A program made the position numbers and the translations under genes. Below, one piece after another: positions 10,006-20,178 of a stretch of 64,000 nucleotides of DNA. How positions within the stretch are numbered: position 1 is the stretch's first letter; every line of letters starts with the position of its first letter. Under the pieces are notes generated by a model, which was given only the letters and a program-made list of their open reading frames with translations, searched no databases and was not told the DNA's origin. Origin of the DNA: Tannerellaceae bacterium (GTDB lineage: Bacteria; Bacteroidota; Bacteroidia; Bacteroidales; Tannerellaceae); assembly GCA_031288175.1 (NCBI GenBank), contig JAITRW010000040.1, forward strand, positions 124,001 to 188,000, read 5' to 3'.

Positions 10006-12189
10006 TTAAAAAGGATATCCGATGGCTAAATGCAAGGCAAAATTTTTTCCTAAATTTGGATTCAGGATAGCCCGCCATCGTTCTGTCGAAGTTTGTTGCG
10101 GATCGTATGCTTTCAATCCCCCATCCACACGTAAAAGGAAATAATTGAAGTCAAACCGCACGCCCAGCCCGTAAGACGCCGCTATTTCTTTATAGAAACG
10201 GGAGAAGGCGAAGTCACCTCCCGGTTGGTCTACATAAGACCGGATCGTCCACACGTTACCTGCATCCACAAATGCTGCTAGTTCAACCCGTTGCAACAGA
10301 CGTGTCCGATATTCGATGTTCATTTCCAACTGTATATCACCCGCTTGCAACGCGAAACGCGTATTGCGGGAGATAGGATCCATGTTCATGCTCCCAGGTC
10401 CTAGTTCTCGCACAGACCATCCGCGCAAACTGTTGGCACCACCCGCAAAATAACGCCTCTCAAAAGGTAACAACGGCGAGTTCCCGTAAGGAACGGCTAT
10501 CCCTACGGCAGCATGTAATGCCAACACGTTACGCATATCCAACATCAATGATCTGGATACATCAAAATCTACTTTGACAAACTGTGAAAAGTTGATTCCC
10601 AAAAGCTGATATCTTCTCTCTTCATTACGGGGTGCTCCCAACATCTGTGAAAACAATTGTAATGTATTACCCGAAACTTCTATCCCTAATCGCATCGCCG
10701 TAGACTTCGTTCCGTCTAAAAATCTTTCCCCTTCTTTACCAGCCGTAGACATTGAAAAAGTATACGCCGTAGACAGAATGAACTGGTCTGCATAGTTGTA
10801 AAGTTGCATTGATTTGGGTAATGAATCCCTGAAATCCACCCGAATACGCGGCAAAAAAACGTAATCCAAATCTAAAAACCGAAATGTATGTCGTGCCCTG
10901 TTCCTACGTGTATGCGACCGTGGCTCCCAAAGGTATGTCCATGCTGCTGCCACAATTGAACGATCGTACTCAGGACGCGACTGTGCATTGTATGTGAGAC
11001 GCAGTTCCGTGGAAGCAGGTGCAATGCCTCGACGTTTATCGGGTAACAACGGGAAAAGAAAACGAGGAAACACCAGTGAAGCCTGCGTCGTAAACTCGCG
11101 GTATGAGGTCCCTGCGGCAGAACCGTGAAGCAGTGACTCAAATGCCCCGCGTAACCGCAACGAGAATATCTCCGAACCTCGAAACAGATTGCGATGCTGG
11201 TACGTGAACGCCGATGCGATCCCTAAGTCACCTGCAGAGTTAGTTCCTTCCGCTTCCAGCGAAATGCCTTGCGTCTCTTCCGTCATAGCTAAGATCGTAC
11301 AATCCAATAACAGCGAATCTTGACCGTATGTTTCGTCAAAGCGGATATATACCCTTTTGAGCGCTTTCAAAGCAGAAAGGGCAACGTAGGTTTGTTGTAT
11401 ACTCTGTTCATCGTAAGGTCTCTGCGGCAGGATGTAGCATGCTCGCTGAAAAACCGATGTTCGTAAAATAGTCTCAGAAGGAAAGTTTACCGACCTGATA
11501 AAGTATGGTTGGTGCGTCGTATCGCAAACAGATCCGTCAGGGAGCGTCAATCGAAACGGACGAAGTGTCAGTGCCAGATCAACAGTGAACGGCGGTGTGG
11601 AAGAACTGTCTACCAGAAAACCGAGATGATCCCTGTTGAAAGCGTAGTACCCATGCTGCCTCAGGAGAGTAGTGATACTTTGCCGTTCCTTGTTGAGTAT
11701 ATCAAGGTCAAAAGCATCTCCGCCAACGATGGACTGTGTATGCCGGTCTGCGATGCTGTCAATAATGGGGTCAGGGAGTGTATGTCGGTAATTACGAATA
11801 CGGTGAGATTGTCCCGGATGGATATGGTAGATGAGATGAGCTTTTTTATCTGCTGTATCAAGAGTACTGTAAACTTGGGAATGAAAGTACCCTCTGCTTT
11901 GCAAGTACTGTTTGAGATCTGTGACGGATTGTTCTGTAAAAGCAGTGTCAAGCAGAACAGGGTCTTCTCCAATGTAACGAAACCAGGGAAGAAACCCCAA
12001 TAACTTAGGATTAGGTTGTTGACGAAGGTAAGGGCGAAGGTCTGCAGAGGTGAAGTCAGGGTTATCGCAACTCAGTGTGACTTTATGGAGCAAATATTCT
12101 CCCTGGGGAACATATCTTGTAGTACTACACCCAATCAGGGAAAGGATGAGGATGAACAGGAAGGAGGTATCAAGGGTACGAAAACGCAA
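10006..12189 (-). CDS. Candidate independent ORF of the BamA/TamA-like lipoprotein, from internal TTG
   Basis: In-frame TTG at 12189 gives (M)RFRTLDTSFLFILILSLIGC, a conventional lipoprotein signal; 727 aa. Confidence 0.5.
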   Translation of the reverse strand: MRFRTLDTSFLFILILSLIGCSTTRYVPQGEYLLHKVTLSCDNPDFTSADLRPYLRQQPNPKLLGFLPWFRYIGEDPVLLDTAFTEQSVTDLKQYLQSRGYFHSQVYSTLDTADKKAHLIYHIHPGQSHRIRNYRHTLPDPIIDSIADRHTQSIVGGDAFDLDILNKERQSITTLLRQHGYYAFNRDHLGFLVDSSSTPPFTVDLALTLRPFRLTLPDGSVCDTTHQPYFIRSVNFPSETILRTSVFQRACYILPQRPYDEQSIQQTYVALSALKALKRVYIRFDETYGQDSLLLDCTILAMTEETQGISLEAEGTNSAGDLGIASAFTYQHRNLFRGSEIFSLRLRGAFESLLHGSAAGTSYREFTTQASLVFPRFLFPLLPDKRRGIAPASTELRLTYNAQSRPEYDRSIVAAAWTYLWEPRSHTRRNRARHTFRFLDLDYVFLPRIRVDFRDSLPKSMQLYNYADQFILSTAYTFSMSTAGKEGERFLDGTKSTAMRLGIEVSGNTLQLFSQMLGAPRNEERRYQLLGINFSQFVKVDFDVSRSLMLDMRNVLALHAAVGIAVPYGNSPLLPFERRYFAGGANSLRGWSVRELGPGSMNMDPISRNTRFALQAGDIQLEMNIEYRTRLLQRVELAAFVDAGNVWTIRSYVDQPGGDFAFSRFYKEIAASYGLGVRFDFNYFLLRVDGGLKAYDPQQTSTERWRAILNPNLGKNFALHLAIGYPF

Positions 12190-14805
12190 GCGATGACCAA
12201 TAGGAACACAGTGAAGAGGGGCAGTAGTAGGAATGACGCTACGTGTCTCGCCAGAGGCGGCGGATGTCCATTCTCCAAGTTCGAAGAAATTGTCAGCAGA
12301 GTTAAGGGCTTGGTTAAGAAGGCCGGCGATAGTGGGGACGGATGGATTGAGATGGGGAGCCAAGACGATCAGTTCGCGTTCCGCACGTGTACAGGCCACG
12401 TAGAGCGTATTGAGACTGTCGATGCAAGTGAAAAGTTTTTCACGGAAATAGTCATTAGCAAAATGTGTGCAGGCAAGAGCTTTGCCATAGCGTAAGGGAA
12501 TAAGTCGCAGGGGATGGAAGAGGGTGTTTTTTGGCTGGCACCAGAGAGTGACAGGGTGTGCGGGATGATGGTCAATATCCCATTCTGCCAGAGGGATGAT
12601 GACAGCTTTGAACCCAAGTCCTTTAGCCTTATGAATGGTGAGAATGCGTATGGTATTATGGGTGTCGGGAGGAGCGATGGGTTTGTTTTTTCCTTTGCAG
12701 TCCCACCACCGGAGGAAACGACCAATGTCAGTACTGTCTTTACGGACGAAGTCCGCAGCAACGTCGAAGAAACCATAGAGGTATGCCTGATCGGAAGTAG
12801 GAAAATATGAAGCGTAAAGATGGTAGAGCGTCTCAATACAACGGTAGAGGTCGGTAGGGAGGAGGGAAGGAAGTGGAAGAGGGTATACATTGAGAGGCAT
12901 GAGTGCGTAACGAACGAAAGCTTGTGTGGTAGGATTGGGTGAATTGACCATCCTCAGGAGAGCAATCAGGGCACGAACAGAAGGTGCGGCGCTGATGAGC
13001 AGAGCGTCTTCGGAGGTAATGTCGTAACAATAAGGGTTGTCGGGATGTTTGGCAGCGAATGCGAGGAGATAGTTGGCAACGGTAGCTGCTTCGTGGTTGG
13101 TACGGACGAGGATAGCGATGTCGCAGGGTGCGTAATCGTTGTCCTGCAATTGTTGAAGAAGTGTGGGGAGGCGTTCGAGGGCGAGGGTTTTCCAGTCGGA
13201 TTTTTCATCGTCAGTGGGAATGAATTCGATACGGACGTGCCCGTCTGTTTGCTGGGTGGATGTAGGGATTTGCTGGGTGGTGTGTGCATAGGCATCGGTA
13301 ATGCGGGAAGTGAAGGAAGCTTGTTGTTCCGGAGAGAGGGATGAAGTGGAAAGGGTTTGATTGTAAAGGTCTTGCAGGCGATGAGGGATATTGACAAAGA
13401 TATGGTTGTTGAAGGTGACGATATGTGGGCAACTGCGGTAGTTGTGAGTAAGAGTTTTTTCTTGTATAAGGTAAGTGGAGAGATCTTGTCGTATTTGATT
13501 GTCAAGGAGTTGCCAGTCTGAATTACGAAAACGGTAGATACTTTGCTTGACATCGCCGACGATGAAGTTGTGGTGTCCGGTGGCGAGACTTTCGCGGATG
13601 AGTGGACGAAAGTTGTGCCATTGCATGCGGCTGGTATCCTGGAACTCGTCGATCATATAGTGATCAATGCGTACACCTGTTTTCTCATAGATAAAGGGAA
13701 CGTCGGAGCCATCAATAACCCTCCGGATGAGTTCGGTAGTATCAGCGATAAGGAGGATGTTTTCTTCTTCACGGAAATCGGCTACGCTATGGGAAATATC
13801 GGAAAGGATACCCAGTACATGGAAGTAACGAATGATCTCACGGGCGGTGTAGTAGTCAATGAGATGGTCGAAAAAATGGATGACACGGAGGATACAAGGA
13901 TTAAGCTCTTCGAAAGTTCGATGAATGGCATCACAATGAGGGGAAGTTTTAGTATACCATTGGTCAATGTTGTCAGCCAGACTGAGGAAAGTAGGTGTAG
14001 GTTCTTTCATTTCTCCTCCGGCTAACTTTTCGAAAAAGAAGAAGGGGGAGCGACTGTTGCCCCTGAAATCTGTAGGAACGAGATCGTAACGTTGCATGGT
14101 ATCCAAGCCTTCCTGACCGAGCTGCCGGGCTTTACTCTCAATGGTGGCAATAGTGGTTTGGAGTTCCTTATAACAAGCGTCTAACAAGTCTTTATTCGCC
14201 AGATCGGACAAGGCTTGTTCATCAAGGGATTTGAAAGTTTCGGAAAAAATCTCCTTGCCCAAAGTTGCGAGGCTATTACGAATATCCCAAGAATCACCGC
14301 TTTCGATCCTATCTTCGGCGAAGCGGAGTAGCCAATTTAAAAGGTTCTTATTCTGAGTCTTATCAAGTTGAGCAAGAAGACGGTCAATGGCTTCCTCTAA
14401 AACTATACCAGTATCCATCTCAATGTTATAACCTCCCTGTAAACCTATCTCACGAGTGAAGGCATGTAGGGTTTGCTGAAAGAAGCTGTCAATAGTACTG
14501 ATATGAAAAGCCGAGTAGTCGTCAAGAATGGCGTCCAGCATCTCTTTGGCACGATGACGGACAGCTTCTTCCGTCCAGTTCCCCGCTTGTTGCAAAGAAA
14601 ATAAGTGAGCCGATTCCCGTCCCGAAGCAAGACGGTATAATTCTTCGATGATACGGCGTTTCATCTCATCCGTGGCTTTATTTGTAAAAGTGACGGCTAA
14701 GATGCGACGGTAGGCGTGAGAATGAGTAAAAAGCAGGCGCAGATATTCTCCTGTTAACGTGTATGTCTTCCCCGAGCCTGCCGAAGCTTTGTAAATAGTC
14801 AGCAT
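10006..14805 (-). CDS. Fused ORF: UvrD/RecB-type helicase (N-term, ~870 aa) + BamA/TamA-family outer-membrane lipoprotein (C-term, ~727 aa)
   Basis: N-term MLTIYKASAGSGKTYTLTGEYL (Walker A), VTFTNKATDEM, HYMIDEFQDTSRMQW, VGDVKQSIYRFRNSD, TIHKAKGLGF, LYVACTRAERELIV; then FLFILILSLIGCSTTRYVPQGEYLLHKV lipobox and D15/TamA barrel ending RAILNPNLGKNFALHLAIGYPF. Start refined from 14928. Confidence 0.88.
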   Translation of the reverse strand: MLTIYKASAGSGKTYTLTGEYLRLLFTHSHAYRRILAVTFTNKATDEMKRRIIEELYRLASGRESAHLFSLQQAGNWTEEAVRHRAKEMLDAILDDYSAFHISTIDSFFQQTLHAFTREIGLQGGYNIEMDTGIVLEEAIDRLLAQLDKTQNKNLLNWLLRFAEDRIESGDSWDIRNSLATLGKEIFSETFKSLDEQALSDLANKDLLDACYKELQTTIATIESKARQLGQEGLDTMQRYDLVPTDFRGNSRSPFFFFEKLAGGEMKEPTPTFLSLADNIDQWYTKTSPHCDAIHRTFEELNPCILRVIHFFDHLIDYYTAREIIRYFHVLGILSDISHSVADFREEENILLIADTTELIRRVIDGSDVPFIYEKTGVRIDHYMIDEFQDTSRMQWHNFRPLIRESLATGHHNFIVGDVKQSIYRFRNSDWQLLDNQIRQDLSTYLIQEKTLTHNYRSCPHIVTFNNHIFVNIPHRLQDLYNQTLSTSSLSPEQQASFTSRITDAYAHTTQQIPTSTQQTDGHVRIEFIPTDDEKSDWKTLALERLPTLLQQLQDNDYAPCDIAILVRTNHEAATVANYLLAFAAKHPDNPYCYDITSEDALLISAAPSVRALIALLRMVNSPNPTTQAFVRYALMPLNVYPLPLPSLLPTDLYRCIETLYHLYASYFPTSDQAYLYGFFDVAADFVRKDSTDIGRFLRWWDCKGKNKPIAPPDTHNTIRILTIHKAKGLGFKAVIIPLAEWDIDHHPAHPVTLWCQPKNTLFHPLRLIPLRYGKALACTHFANDYFREKLFTCIDSLNTLYVACTRAERELIVLAPHLNPSVPTIAGLLNQALNSADNFFELGEWTSAASGETRSVIPTTAPLHCVPIGHRLRFRTLDTSFLFILILSLIGCSTTRYVPQGEYLLHKVTLSCDNPDFTSADLRPYLRQQPNPKLLGFLPWFRYIGEDPVLLDTAFTEQSVTDLKQYLQSRGYFHSQVYSTLDTADKKAHLIYHIHPGQSHRIRNYRHTLPDPIIDSIADRHTQSIVGGDAFDLDILNKERQSITTLLRQHGYYAFNRDHLGFLVDSSSTPPFTVDLALTLRPFRLTLPDGSVCDTTHQPYFIRSVNFPSETILRTSVFQRACYILPQRPYDEQSIQQTYVALSALKALKRVYIRFDETYGQDSLLLDCTILAMTEETQGISLEAEGTNSAGDLGIASAFTYQHRNLFRGSEIFSLRLRGAFESLLHGSAAGTSYREFTTQASLVFPRFLFPLLPDKRRGIAPASTELRLTYNAQSRPEYDRSIVAAAWTYLWEPRSHTRRNRARHTFRFLDLDYVFLPRIRVDFRDSLPKSMQLYNYADQFILSTAYTFSMSTAGKEGERFLDGTKSTAMRLGIEVSGNTLQLFSQMLGAPRNEERRYQLLGINFSQFVKVDFDVSRSLMLDMRNVLALHAAVGIAVPYGNSPLLPFERRYFAGGANSLRGWSVRELGPGSMNMDPISRNTRFALQAGDIQLEMNIEYRTRLLQRVELAAFVDAGNVWTIRSYVDQPGGDFAFSRFYKEIAASYGLGVRFDFNYFLLRVDGGLKAYDPQQTSTERWRAILNPNLGKNFALHLAIGYPF

Positions 14806-15113
14806 AACTTGCTCTTGGTATAACCGCTCTCCATAAGGAGGCTTAATACTTTCCGGCGCATATCGCCCTGTATCAGTATACTCCCGTCTTTGACGGTCCC
14901 TCCCGTTCCACATTTTCCCTTGATCCACTTGCCAAGGAGTTCCAGATCATCTATATGTCCTCGAAAACCCGTAATGAGTGTTACAGCTTTCCCTTTTCTG
15001 TTACGTTTATCCAAAGTAATACGCAACACTTGCTTTTCCTTAGGAAGGGTTTCTTCTTGCTCTTGCTTCGTGTTGTAATGAAACTCCGGATTGGTCGAGT
15101 ATACTATACTCAT
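14799..15113 (-). CDS. SUI1/YciH family translation initiation factor-like protein
   Basis: LRITLDKRNRKGKAVTLITGF…LGKWIKGKCGTGGTVKDGSILIQGDMRRKVLSLL; start refined to ATG at 15113 (MSIVYSTNPEFHY). Confidence 0.9.
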   Translation of the reverse strand: MSIVYSTNPEFHYNTKQEQEETLPKEKQVLRITLDKRNRKGKAVTLITGFRGHIDDLELLGKWIKGKCGTGGTVKDGSILIQGDMRRKVLSLLMESGYTKSKLC

Positions 15114-15129
15114 GTCATGAAGAAAGGAA

Positions 15130-16485
15130 TTAAAGGGCTGGGGCGTCGGGAGTATATCCAGGAATAGGGGATACTCCTTCCTGATATTCGGGAATATGTC
15201 CCATCTGATAAGTTTGGGGACCGTAGCGCAGGTCGGAGGCCATGATTTCGTCCCAAGTAATGGCTCTACCCGTATAAGCAGCTTCACGTCCGAGTATGGC
15301 TATCTGGGTAGAATAGGCAAGCTCTTCAGCTTGATTGATACGTTTGTTAAGACGAATGGATTCTATGAAGTGGACGTGTTCCTGCTCGTAGGGATTCTTG
15401 ATGGGAGCGGTGGCATAATCATACTTCCAAAGCTCATTACCGGCATAATCTATGATGCGCATTTCGTCCCCCAAGAGGGCAATACCTTTACTACCATAAA
15501 TCTGTTCGGAGACATTGCCGTCACAACCGTCCATCTGTCTGGCGGTTGCCAACATCCGTTTGTTATCCCCGTAAGTATAATCAATGCTGAAGAAATCGAA
15601 GGTATCTCCTGTCAGACGACGTGCGCGGCCACCGTATCCTACAGCCTTGACGGGATGTTGCCCCATGAACCAAGTCGCTACATCAATGTTATGAATGGCC
15701 TGATCAAGCAGATGATCCCCACTGAGCCATCTGATGTTGAACCAATTGCGGATACAATACTCCATGTCACTCCACTCTGGCCGCTTGCGTTTATCCCAAA
15801 ACGCACCTTGATTCCAATGGGCGGTGACAGAGACGGGCTCCCCGATAAGCCCGTTCTTCACTTGCTGGAAGGCTTCCCAATAATCGCGGCGATGACGACG
15901 CTGGTTACCTGTAACGATTGTCAACCCTTTACTTGAAGCTAACCGGGAAGCGGAAATTACCATGCGAATACCTGTCGGATCAATGGCACAGGGTTTTTCC
16001 ATGAAGACGTGTTTACCAGCCTCAATAGCGGCCTTGAACTGTAGAGGCCGAAAATGAGTAGGGGTACACAGCAGGACGACGTCCACATCGGAAATGTCCA
16101 TAATGTGTTCATAAGCATCGAAACCCAAAAAACAATTGGCATTGTCTATTTCGTTACCACACTCTTGACTAAGTTGTTTGCGACAAGTCACCTGACGGTC
16201 GGCAAATACATCGGCAAGTGCAACGATAGAGACGTTAGGCGCAGCTTTAAGGAATTGTATGGCAGCTCCTGTTCCCCTATCTCCACAACCGATAAGGGCT
16301 GCCTTGAGCGGTTTGCCGTCAGGGGCGACATCAGTGAAAGAGTACATACCAAGCTCTTCCGGCGTATAGATCTTCCCCTGTTGTTTGTTCTTTTCCGAAC
16401 AAGATGAGAGTACGGCAGGAACTACACCTAAGGGCAGTCCAGCACCTACAAGGGTAGTACTTGTGAGGAAGTCTCTTCTTTTCAT
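15130..16485 (-). CDS. Gfo/Idh/MocA-family oxidoreductase with Tat-like signal
   Basis: MKRRDFLTSTTLVGAGLPLG; KAALIGCGDRGTGAAIQF; MEKPCAIDP; start refined from 16494. Confidence 0.92.
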   Translation of the reverse strand: MKRRDFLTSTTLVGAGLPLGVVPAVLSSCSEKNKQQGKIYTPEELGMYSFTDVAPDGKPLKAALIGCGDRGTGAAIQFLKAAPNVSIVALADVFADRQVTCRKQLSQECGNEIDNANCFLGFDAYEHIMDISDVDVVLLCTPTHFRPLQFKAAIEAGKHVFMEKPCAIDPTGIRMVISASRLASSKGLTIVTGNQRRHRRDYWEAFQQVKNGLIGEPVSVTAHWNQGAFWDKRKRPEWSDMEYCIRNWFNIRWLSGDHLLDQAIHNIDVATWFMGQHPVKAVGYGGRARRLTGDTFDFFSIDYTYGDNKRMLATARQMDGCDGNVSEQIYGSKGIALLGDEMRIIDYAGNELWKYDYATAPIKNPYEQEHVHFIESIRLNKRINQAEELAYSTQIAILGREAAYTGRAITWDEIMASDLRYGPQTYQMGHIPEYQEGVSPIPGYTPDAPAL

Positions 16486-16527
16486 ATTATACAAGATTAT
16501 AATGAATGGTATGCCAAAGATAATACG

Positions 16528-17682
16528 CTATCGTTTACGAAGTTTGACACGGAAAGTTGTCCCCTTGCCTATCTCGGAGTTTTTGACGAAGACATGCCCG
16601 CGATGATAAGATTCAACCATGCGTTTGACGAGGGAAAGCCCTAAACCCCATCCTCTTATTTTTGTTGTGTAACCAGGATTGAAAATAGTTTTGAATTTTG
16701 ATCTAGGGATACCTTTTCCATTATCACTAATATCAATACAGACAAACTGCTTTCCGTCTTCCACGCGCAGAACTATTTCGCCTTGTCCCTCCATGGCATC
16801 TACGGCATTTTTTATCAAGTTCTCTATTACCCATGCAAAAAGGGAATCGTTGAGCAAGGCCTGAGCAGGCATTTCGGGCAAGACGGTATGTATTCTGATC
16901 TTGGAGGAGATACGTGTACTCATGTAATCAATGACGGCGAGTACCGATTGCCGTACATCTGCCAGTTGTGGCGTAGGACTGGATCCGATTTTGGAAAAAC
17001 GCTCGGCAATAATTTCCAATCGTTTCACATCTTTATCCATCTCGTTGAGCAGATCCTGATCTACATTCTTATCCCGAAGGTACTCTAACCAAGCTACAAG
17101 AGAAGATATGGGTGTACCTAACTGGTGTGCCGTTTCTTTGGAAAGCCCTACCCATACTTTGTTCTGTTCCGCTCGTTTCGTCCCCACAAGAGCGAGAAAG
17201 GCAATGAAAATAAACACAAAGACAACGCCTAACTGTATATAAGGATAAAGATTGAGGCGTTTCAAGATAAGTGAATCGTCATAGTAAAGATATTGACGGG
17301 AACCGTCATCGAAGTTAACGATGACCGGAGGATTTTTATTCTGCAGTTTTTGAAGCTTTCGGCGTTCAAAAGTTTTCTGGTCTTCGACAACGGGAACATG
17401 GATATTATTAGAGGATATAATATTATCATTTTCGTCACAAAGGATAATTGGAATGGAGGTATTCTCCACGATGAGACGCAAGGCAAGAGAAATATCCCAA
17501 TGTCCGCCGTCATTTGTCACAATACGCAAAGCTTCCGAGAGGAGTTCCACTTTCTTACGTTCTTCTCGCGCCAAATCTTCGACTAAGGCATCTGTAACTG
17601 CCATCGAGCCAACAGCAATCAACACCGCGATGCAGACAAAGGTGTATTTTAACCACCGTCGTGCGTCATATAAGTTAGCCAT
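16528..17682 (-). CDS. Sensor histidine kinase (no receiver adjacent downstream)
   Basis: Two TM segments; GLSKETAHQLGTPISSLVAWLEYL H-box; ENLIKNAVDAM N-box; DNGKGIP; GWGLGLSLVKRMVE; start refined to MANLYDARRW. Confidence 0.9.
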   Translation of the reverse strand: MANLYDARRWLKYTFVCIAVLIAVGSMAVTDALVEDLAREERKKVELLSEALRIVTNDGGHWDISLALRLIVENTSIPIILCDENDNIISSNNIHVPVVEDQKTFERRKLQKLQNKNPPVIVNFDDGSRQYLYYDDSLILKRLNLYPYIQLGVVFVFIFIAFLALVGTKRAEQNKVWVGLSKETAHQLGTPISSLVAWLEYLRDKNVDQDLLNEMDKDVKRLEIIAERFSKIGSSPTPQLADVRQSVLAVIDYMSTRISSKIRIHTVLPEMPAQALLNDSLFAWVIENLIKNAVDAMEGQGEIVLRVEDGKQFVCIDISDNGKGIPRSKFKTIFNPGYTTKIRGWGLGLSLVKRMVESYHRGHVFVKNSEIGKGTTFRVKLRKR

Positions 17683-20099
17683 CAGTGTACAAACACCTTC
17701 ATCACTTTTTCTCCGCTTACAGAGACAATGACCATTCCACGCGGTACAGCAATGCACGCTTCTACAGAAGATATCGTTCCGTGAACCAAAATTCGTCCTT
17801 GCAGGTCAGCCACTGTCACTTCTTTTCCGGCCGCTCCTTTGATAACAATTAATCCTTCCGCACCGTTCACCTCTATAGATCCCGTCAATGATTTATCAAG
17901 CACATCTGCACCTCTAAGATCTTCTTCCGATTGGATAGCGAACAAGGTATTGTCAATCCCCAATTTTCCATTGTAAAGTAATGAACCACCATTTAGGCAA
18001 ATTTGAGTGACTTTCAGTCCGCGTGCAAATCCAATATAGAACGCATTTGTCCCTCCGATCGGTATTGGAGTAATCAACCCCATTTTCCAAAGTGGATATA
18101 AATCTCCTTCTTGATAAAGCAAATCTTCTTCCACAAAACGCTGAGGTATAACTTCTCCACTACCGGACTTCCTTGCCATTAACAACATTCTTCCTTCCGA
18201 GGCCATACCGGTAGCGAGCACCCCGTCGGGATATTCCTTACGTACTTTCCCTAAAGCGTCCAACTCCACCCAAAAACCCGGTAGAGAAGGCGTTTCCATA
18301 ATTAAGTAATAAGATATACCTTTCACTTTAGTCACTTGGCGAAAAAGAAAGATCGAACTACCGGTGATACCGTCAAGAAGGACATATCGTCCATCTTTCC
18401 CTTGTCCTACGTAATGACGTTTTCCTTCCTTGAGAGTATAAAGACGATAGGCAGTACGTTTAGGTTGGAAAAGATCAAAACCTACCAAATCGCCATAAGT
18501 GTCAACAACTGCCGGTTCTATTACAAACAAGAGGCGTTTTCCCTTGCCGGTAGCAAGACCGTTACCATCGTCAAAAATATAAGCTCCACTATTTTCGGCT
18601 AAATATTGAAAAGAAAAAAAGCTGGTGTTGATACCAGTAGTGAAAAACTCAAAATATTCTTCGGAGGTAGACTGTAATTGAATATCGGAAACAGGGACGC
18701 ACTTCAACGCATCACCACCCAAGAAGAAGAAATCACCACTTGCAAGCGATGATCCCTGTTGTGGTACACGAGGGATACCTTTTTCCGGAAAATGAGGAGA
18801 GGCAGACTGACCTGCAAAGGAACGATTGGAGATACGTAACCACTTTTCCCCATCTCTTTGGAGTGCCCAATGAGCAGAAGGAAGAAAATACAACTCTTGC
18901 GAATAGTCAACCCAATCCGGCGTCCCATCGGGAAGCAACCGCACATACTTACCCTTACGATTAAAGACAGTAGCATCACCATTAACCTCATTCACTCCAT
19001 CCACTCTCAATAAGAACAAACCTTCTTCCGGCGTCCAGACAGGATACTCTTTGTTTACGGTACTACTTACACGAACAGAAAAGTGGGATGTGTCGGGACG
19101 TTCCCTAAAAACGAAGTGCAAATTTGCTCCTTCGCCACTTACATTCAAGTAATTACCTGTCCTCATAGAGAGTACCTCAATAAGGCCGCTACCTAAGTTA
19201 TAGATAAAAAGGAACGAATGTTTAAAAGGATTGTCAAGCGTTTTACGGGTGGCAAATACACCACTTTCCTCCACAAGATAGGCACCCAATTCAGGTACGT
19301 ACAGCAATACGGCTTTCCCCATTTCGTCGGCATAAGCACCGGACTCAGGACTATGTGCTTGTAAGGACAAAGAAAGCGGTGAGGAAACAGGAACAGCACT
19401 TTTTTCCACCTTTATTTGAAAGGTACTATACTCCATCGCATGGAAGCTTCGGTTGTAAAAATCTCCCGTAGTGTTGAGAAGTGTATTAAGATCATTCGCG
19501 GAGAGCGAGACAATCTGTTCTTCACTATCAGGCAGCACAACGCTCCACCCGAACAATTTTATCCCTGTCCGGAAGTCGGCAGTAGCAACGGCAAGATTAT
19601 CATAAATAGAAGGTATCAAGTCGTAAGTAATCGCTTCCGACCCCTCTTCCTTTATTACGGGGCGAAGCACGAGAATTTCATCACGATTCCCATAAGGAGT
19701 GAAGAAAAAACTGTTCTCTGCTGTGAAGTCGTGAGTCTTTGAAGAAGGCGTCCAGAAGACATCTTCCGTACCTCCGAGCGCATTATCTCCCGGACGAGAG
19801 AAAGCAATCACATCTCCCGTATAAATATTCCGAAACTTCAAGACCATGGAAGAAACATATCCATTCTCTGTCCCTTCAACCTCCCAAAAAGCAGCTTGCC
19901 ATTCGACAAAGTTTTGAGGTCGTCCTGCCACCAAGTAACCCTTGTCTACGAAAAGATAAACGTCCACCTCTGATATAGTCCCCTTCAGAAGGTAAGTTTT
20001 ATTTTTCACATAGGTTCCTATACTATTACCTGCATGCGTGTAAACACTACTTCCGATCGTCAAGCATAATACAATCAGCGCAACAAATTTTCTCTCCAT
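17682..20099 (-). CDS. Large secreted protein with DUF6383-like C-terminal domain
   Basis: Signal peptide MERKFVALIVLCLTIGSSVYTHA; C-term GLIVIKGAAGKEVTVADLQGRILVHGTISSVEACIAVPRGMVIVSVSGEKVMKVFVH; paralogous to 27606..30665. Confidence 0.7.
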   Translation of the reverse strand: MERKFVALIVLCLTIGSSVYTHAGNSIGTYVKNKTYLLKGTISEVDVYLFVDKGYLVAGRPQNFVEWQAAFWEVEGTENGYVSSMVLKFRNIYTGDVIAFSRPGDNALGGTEDVFWTPSSKTHDFTAENSFFFTPYGNRDEILVLRPVIKEEGSEAITYDLIPSIYDNLAVATADFRTGIKLFGWSVVLPDSEEQIVSLSANDLNTLLNTTGDFYNRSFHAMEYSTFQIKVEKSAVPVSSPLSLSLQAHSPESGAYADEMGKAVLLYVPELGAYLVEESGVFATRKTLDNPFKHSFLFIYNLGSGLIEVLSMRTGNYLNVSGEGANLHFVFRERPDTSHFSVRVSSTVNKEYPVWTPEEGLFLLRVDGVNEVNGDATVFNRKGKYVRLLPDGTPDWVDYSQELYFLPSAHWALQRDGEKWLRISNRSFAGQSASPHFPEKGIPRVPQQGSSLASGDFFFLGGDALKCVPVSDIQLQSTSEEYFEFFTTGINTSFFSFQYLAENSGAYIFDDGNGLATGKGKRLLFVIEPAVVDTYGDLVGFDLFQPKRTAYRLYTLKEGKRHYVGQGKDGRYVLLDGITGSSIFLFRQVTKVKGISYYLIMETPSLPGFWVELDALGKVRKEYPDGVLATGMASEGRMLLMARKSGSGEVIPQRFVEEDLLYQEGDLYPLWKMGLITPIPIGGTNAFYIGFARGLKVTQICLNGGSLLYNGKLGIDNTLFAIQSEEDLRGADVLDKSLTGSIEVNGAEGLIVIKGAAGKEVTVADLQGRILVHGTISSVEACIAVPRGMVIVSVSGEKVMKVFVH

Positions 20100-20178
20100 G
20101 ACTAAGTTCAATAAAAGAAACACTACCTCCTCCCTTACACGGAAGGCTCCATGGGCGCTCCCTCCCGCAAAGATAAAA

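Noticed and set aside
12369-13553. Alternative-frame ORFs inside the helicase region (12369..12890, 12966..13553)
   Set aside because: Overlap conserved helicase motifs in the main frame.
14799-15287. N-terminal extension of the SUI1-like ORF to 15287
   Set aside because: Residues before MSIVYSTNPEFHY lie antisense/overlapping the neighbouring oxidoreductase end and lack family similarity.
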